Source: Treponema sp. UBA7590
Lineage (GTDB): Bacteria > Spirochaetota > Spirochaetia > Treponematales > Treponemataceae
Length of the DNA stretch: 35,452 nt
Assembly: GCA_002478955.1 (NCBI GenBank)
Contig: DLKK01000096.1
Span: 57,025 to 92,476 of the forward strand
Direction of reading: 5' to 3'
The position numbers were made by a program, and so were the translations under genes. The notes under the pieces were generated by a model, which was given only the letters and a program-made list of their open reading frames with translations, ran no database searches and was not told the origin of the DNA. Position 1 is the stretch's first letter. Each line of letters starts with the position of its first letter. This document shows positions 33,754-35,452 of this stretch, one piece after another.

Positions 33754-35205
33754 ATGATTACAATTTCTTTTGAAAACCGCGGAAAATGCGGACTTTGTGA
33801 ATATCTTTACAATTCAATCAAAAATCAGATTGTCTGCGGAACACTAAAATCAAACGAAAAACTTCCTTCAAAACGGACTCTTGCACAAAATCTTGGAGTA
33901 AGCGTGATAACCGTTCAGAACGCTTATGCACAATTAATCAGCGAAGGATACATTTATTCAATTGAAAAAAAAGGTTTTTTTGTGACAGATTTAAAGCCTT
34001 TTGAAAAAGAAACTGAAAAAAAATCTGAAAAATTTGAAAACTGCGAAAGCGACGAAACACAACGCGGAAAAGACGAAAAAAGGACGGAAGAAACTGAATC
34101 ACAAAAATGGTTTGCGGATTTTGGAAGCAATTCAACAAGCTACGAAAAATTTCCGTTCAACTTGTGGTCGCACAAAATGAGGCAAGTTTTAAATTCCGGC
34201 GATGAAAAACTTCTTTTAAGAGTCGGCGCAAAAGGCGTTTTTGAACTTAGGCTGGCAATTTCCAGATATTTAAAAGAATTCCGCAATATGAGCGTGAATC
34301 CTGAACAAATTGTAATCGGCGCCGGAACGGAAAACCTTTATTCAATGGTCGTGCAGCTTTTGGGAAGAAATAATCTTTTCGCGGTGGAAAATCCTGGCTA
34401 TCAAAAAGTTTTGTATGTCTGCAAACTGAACGGCGCAAAAGCAATCCCAATCAAAATTGACTCGCAGGGAATCGATATAAACGAGCTGGAAAATTCAAAG
34501 GTCAATATTGTCCACGTTTCACCAAGTCATCACTTTCCAACAGGAATTGTCATGCCAATCCGCCGCCGCCAAGAAATTTTAACCTGGGCACAAAACGCGG
34601 AAAACCGCTATATAATAGAAGATGATTACGACAGCGAATTCCGTTTTAGCGGCAAACCGTTGCCAACATTGCAAAGCGCGGACAAAAACGGAAAAGTCAT
34701 TTACATCAATACATTTTCAAAAACTTTGGCACCATCATTCAGAATAAGCTACATGGTTTTGCCGCAAAAATTAATTCCCGAATTTGAGCAAAAAATCGGA
34801 TTTTACTCCTGCCCCGTAAGTTCGTTTGAACAATTTACGCTCGCAAAATTCATATACGACGGAAGCTACGGAAAACATATAATCAGAATGAAAAATTTCT
34901 ACAGAAATTTACGGAATTCACTGATTTCCGCAATTGAAACAAGCCGGTTTGCAAAATTCTGCAAAATTCAGGAACAGGAAGCCGGTCTGCATTTTCTTTT
35001 GACAATTGAAAGCAATTTTTCGCCTGATGAATTAGTTCACCGCCTGTCAGAACAAAAAATCAACATGCCTCTGCTAAATGATTTTTACTACAACAAAATC
35101 GTTTCCAGCCAAACCAACACATTTGTAGTAAATTACAGCGGTATAAAAAAATCCCGAATCCCAGAAATCGTAAACCGCATGGAAAAAGTAATTCTGGATG
35201 AATAA
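33754..35205 (+). CDS. MocR-type GntR regulator with aminotransferase domain
   Basis: 483 aa from ATG 33754; the frame upstream to 33697 would overlap the transglycosylase. The N-terminal GntR winged helix (YNSIKNQIVCGTLKSNEKLPSKRTLAQNLGVS, in parts, then YAQLISEGYIYSIEKKGFFV) is joined by a Lys/Glu-rich linker (~85-120) to a fold-type I aminotransferase domain. The PLP lysine is K323 in NTFSKTLAPSFR; EDDYDSEFR supplies the cofactor aspartate. Such regulators (PdxR, GabR) bind pyridoxal phosphate and often control vitamin B6 or amino acid genes. No pdx genes are in the window, so the target is unknown. Confidence 0.92.
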   Translation: MITISFENRGKCGLCEYLYNSIKNQIVCGTLKSNEKLPSKRTLAQNLGVSVITVQNAYAQLISEGYIYSIEKKGFFVTDLKPFEKETEKKSEKFENCESDETQRGKDEKRTEETESQKWFADFGSNSTSYEKFPFNLWSHKMRQVLNSGDEKLLLRVGAKGVFELRLAISRYLKEFRNMSVNPEQIVIGAGTENLYSMVVQLLGRNNLFAVENPGYQKVLYVCKLNGAKAIPIKIDSQGIDINELENSKVNIVHVSPSHHFPTGIVMPIRRRQEILTWAQNAENRYIIEDDYDSEFRFSGKPLPTLQSADKNGKVIYINTFSKTLAPSFRISYMVLPQKLIPEFEQKIGFYSCPVSSFEQFTLAKFIYDGSYGKHIIRMKNFYRNLRNSLISAIETSRFAKFCKIQEQEAGLHFLLTIESNFSPDELVHRLSEQKINMPLLNDFYYNKIVSSQTNTFVVNYSGIKKSRIPEIVNRMEKVILDE

Positions 35206-35247
35206 AATTTTAATGCAACAAAAAAAACTGAGACACTAAACACTTTT

Positions 35248-35358
35248 TTAAAATAACCAAATTGACGCTACCGCTCCGCAAAACCAAAACAAAACCAGGC
35301 AACCTGCAAAAAAAATAGCCAACAAATCATAGAAAGCCCAAAATCCTCTGTCTTTCAT
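35248..35358 (-). CDS. Possible 36-aa single-span membrane peptide
   Basis: A short minus-strand frame with ATG at 35358 and TAA at 35248 encodes MKDRGFWAFYD followed by an uninterrupted hydrophobic segment (LLAIFFAGCLVLFWFCGA, then VASIWLF). A very strong Shine-Dalgarno (GGGGAGGAGG) ends 8 nt before the ATG, which is rare in non-coding AT-rich DNA. A second, overlapping frame (starting ~35440, containing MAPLFKKLFFLG) also exists but has no comparable ribosome site. The size and composition fit a small inner-membrane protein or a type I toxin-like peptide. It converges with the MocR gene. No homologue is known to me. Confidence 0.45.
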   Translation of the reverse strand: MKDRGFWAFYDLLAIFFAGCLVLFWFCGAVASIWLF

Positions 35359-35370
35359 AAAACAAGCCTC

Positions 35371-35409
35371 CTCCCCTACCCAAAAAAAACAACTTTTTGA
35401 ATAGGGGAG
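35371..35409 (-). promoter_or_regulatory. Hairpin that can sequester the 36-aa peptide's ribosome site
   Basis: On the minus strand CTCCCCTA (35409-35402) is the exact complement of TAGGGGAG (35378-35371), the latter being the first part of the Shine-Dalgarno GGGGAGGAGG. The loop is 23 nt with a long T run. Translational control is possible; a transcription terminator of something upstream is the alternative. Confidence 0.5.
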
Positions 35410-35452
35410 CCATTTTTACTTTTTGCGCGCCACTTTCCATAAGGGCGATTCT

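Noticed and set aside
35328..35440. Second minus-strand short frame overlapping the 36-aa peptide
   Set aside because: No clear ribosome site, and it reads through the hairpin arms; kept only as an alternative.

Overview
The window looks like chromosomal DNA from a host-associated Treponema-like spirochaete. The DNA is AT-rich. Several products are typical of that group: lipoproteins with a relaxed lipobox, a LysM membrane protein with a long acidic region, an OmpA-family protein and FtsK with a very long acidic linker. EF-P carries an arginine-type loop next to an EarP-like glycosyltransferase, a pairing reported for some spirochaetes. The genus is an inference; no rRNA or other marker gene is present.

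Layout. (1) 1-5770: earP and efp (EF-P with Arg32) are separated by a three-gene AT-rich cassette. The cassette holds a one-polypeptide Type IIG-like restriction-modification enzyme, a 178-aa protein and a DUF3990 ADP-ribosyltransferase-like protein, the last two overlapping by 11 nt. (2) 5772-9134: a riboflavin operon behind an FMN riboswitch: ribE, a PPOX flavin-binding protein, ribBA and ribH, with no ribD. A MATE exporter follows closely. (3) 10486-13639: a convergent membrane-anchored solute-binding-like protein, then glnA with an ANTAR RNA-binding regulator directly downstream. (4) 13673-17287, minus strand: a DUF4143 ATPase with a large inverted repeat at its promoter, then secreted hypothetical proteins, a WG-repeat-like remnant and an RHS C-terminal remnant. 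This resembles a decayed polymorphic-toxin locus. (5) 17288-23421, minus strand: a CotH-domain lipoprotein and ftsK. (6) 23618-29339: an OmpA-like protein, a 200-nt palindromic repeat (its right end recurs at the left edge of the window), a UDG-superfamily protein, an IlvY-type LysR regulator, a secreted YD-like repeat protein and cardiolipin synthase. (7) 29437-35358: a LysM protein with an Hsp70 substrate-binding-like N-terminus, a lytic transglycosylase lipoprotein, a MocR-type regulator and a possible 36-aa membrane peptide on the opposite strand.

How the genes work together. EarP is expected to rhamnosylate Arg32 of EF-P. RibE, RibBA and RibH cover all of riboflavin synthesis except the RibD deaminase/reductase steps, and FMN should feed back through the riboswitch. 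GlnA and the ANTAR protein form a nitrogen unit. The cassette between earP and efp is the best candidate for an undescribed system (restriction-modification coupled to a putative ADP-ribosyltransferase pair). The best structural curiosities are the dispersed palindromic repeat, the three-hairpin element inside the rib operon, the RHS graveyard and the LysM/Hsp70-like fusion. No tRNA, rRNA, CRISPR array or complete insertion sequence was seen.
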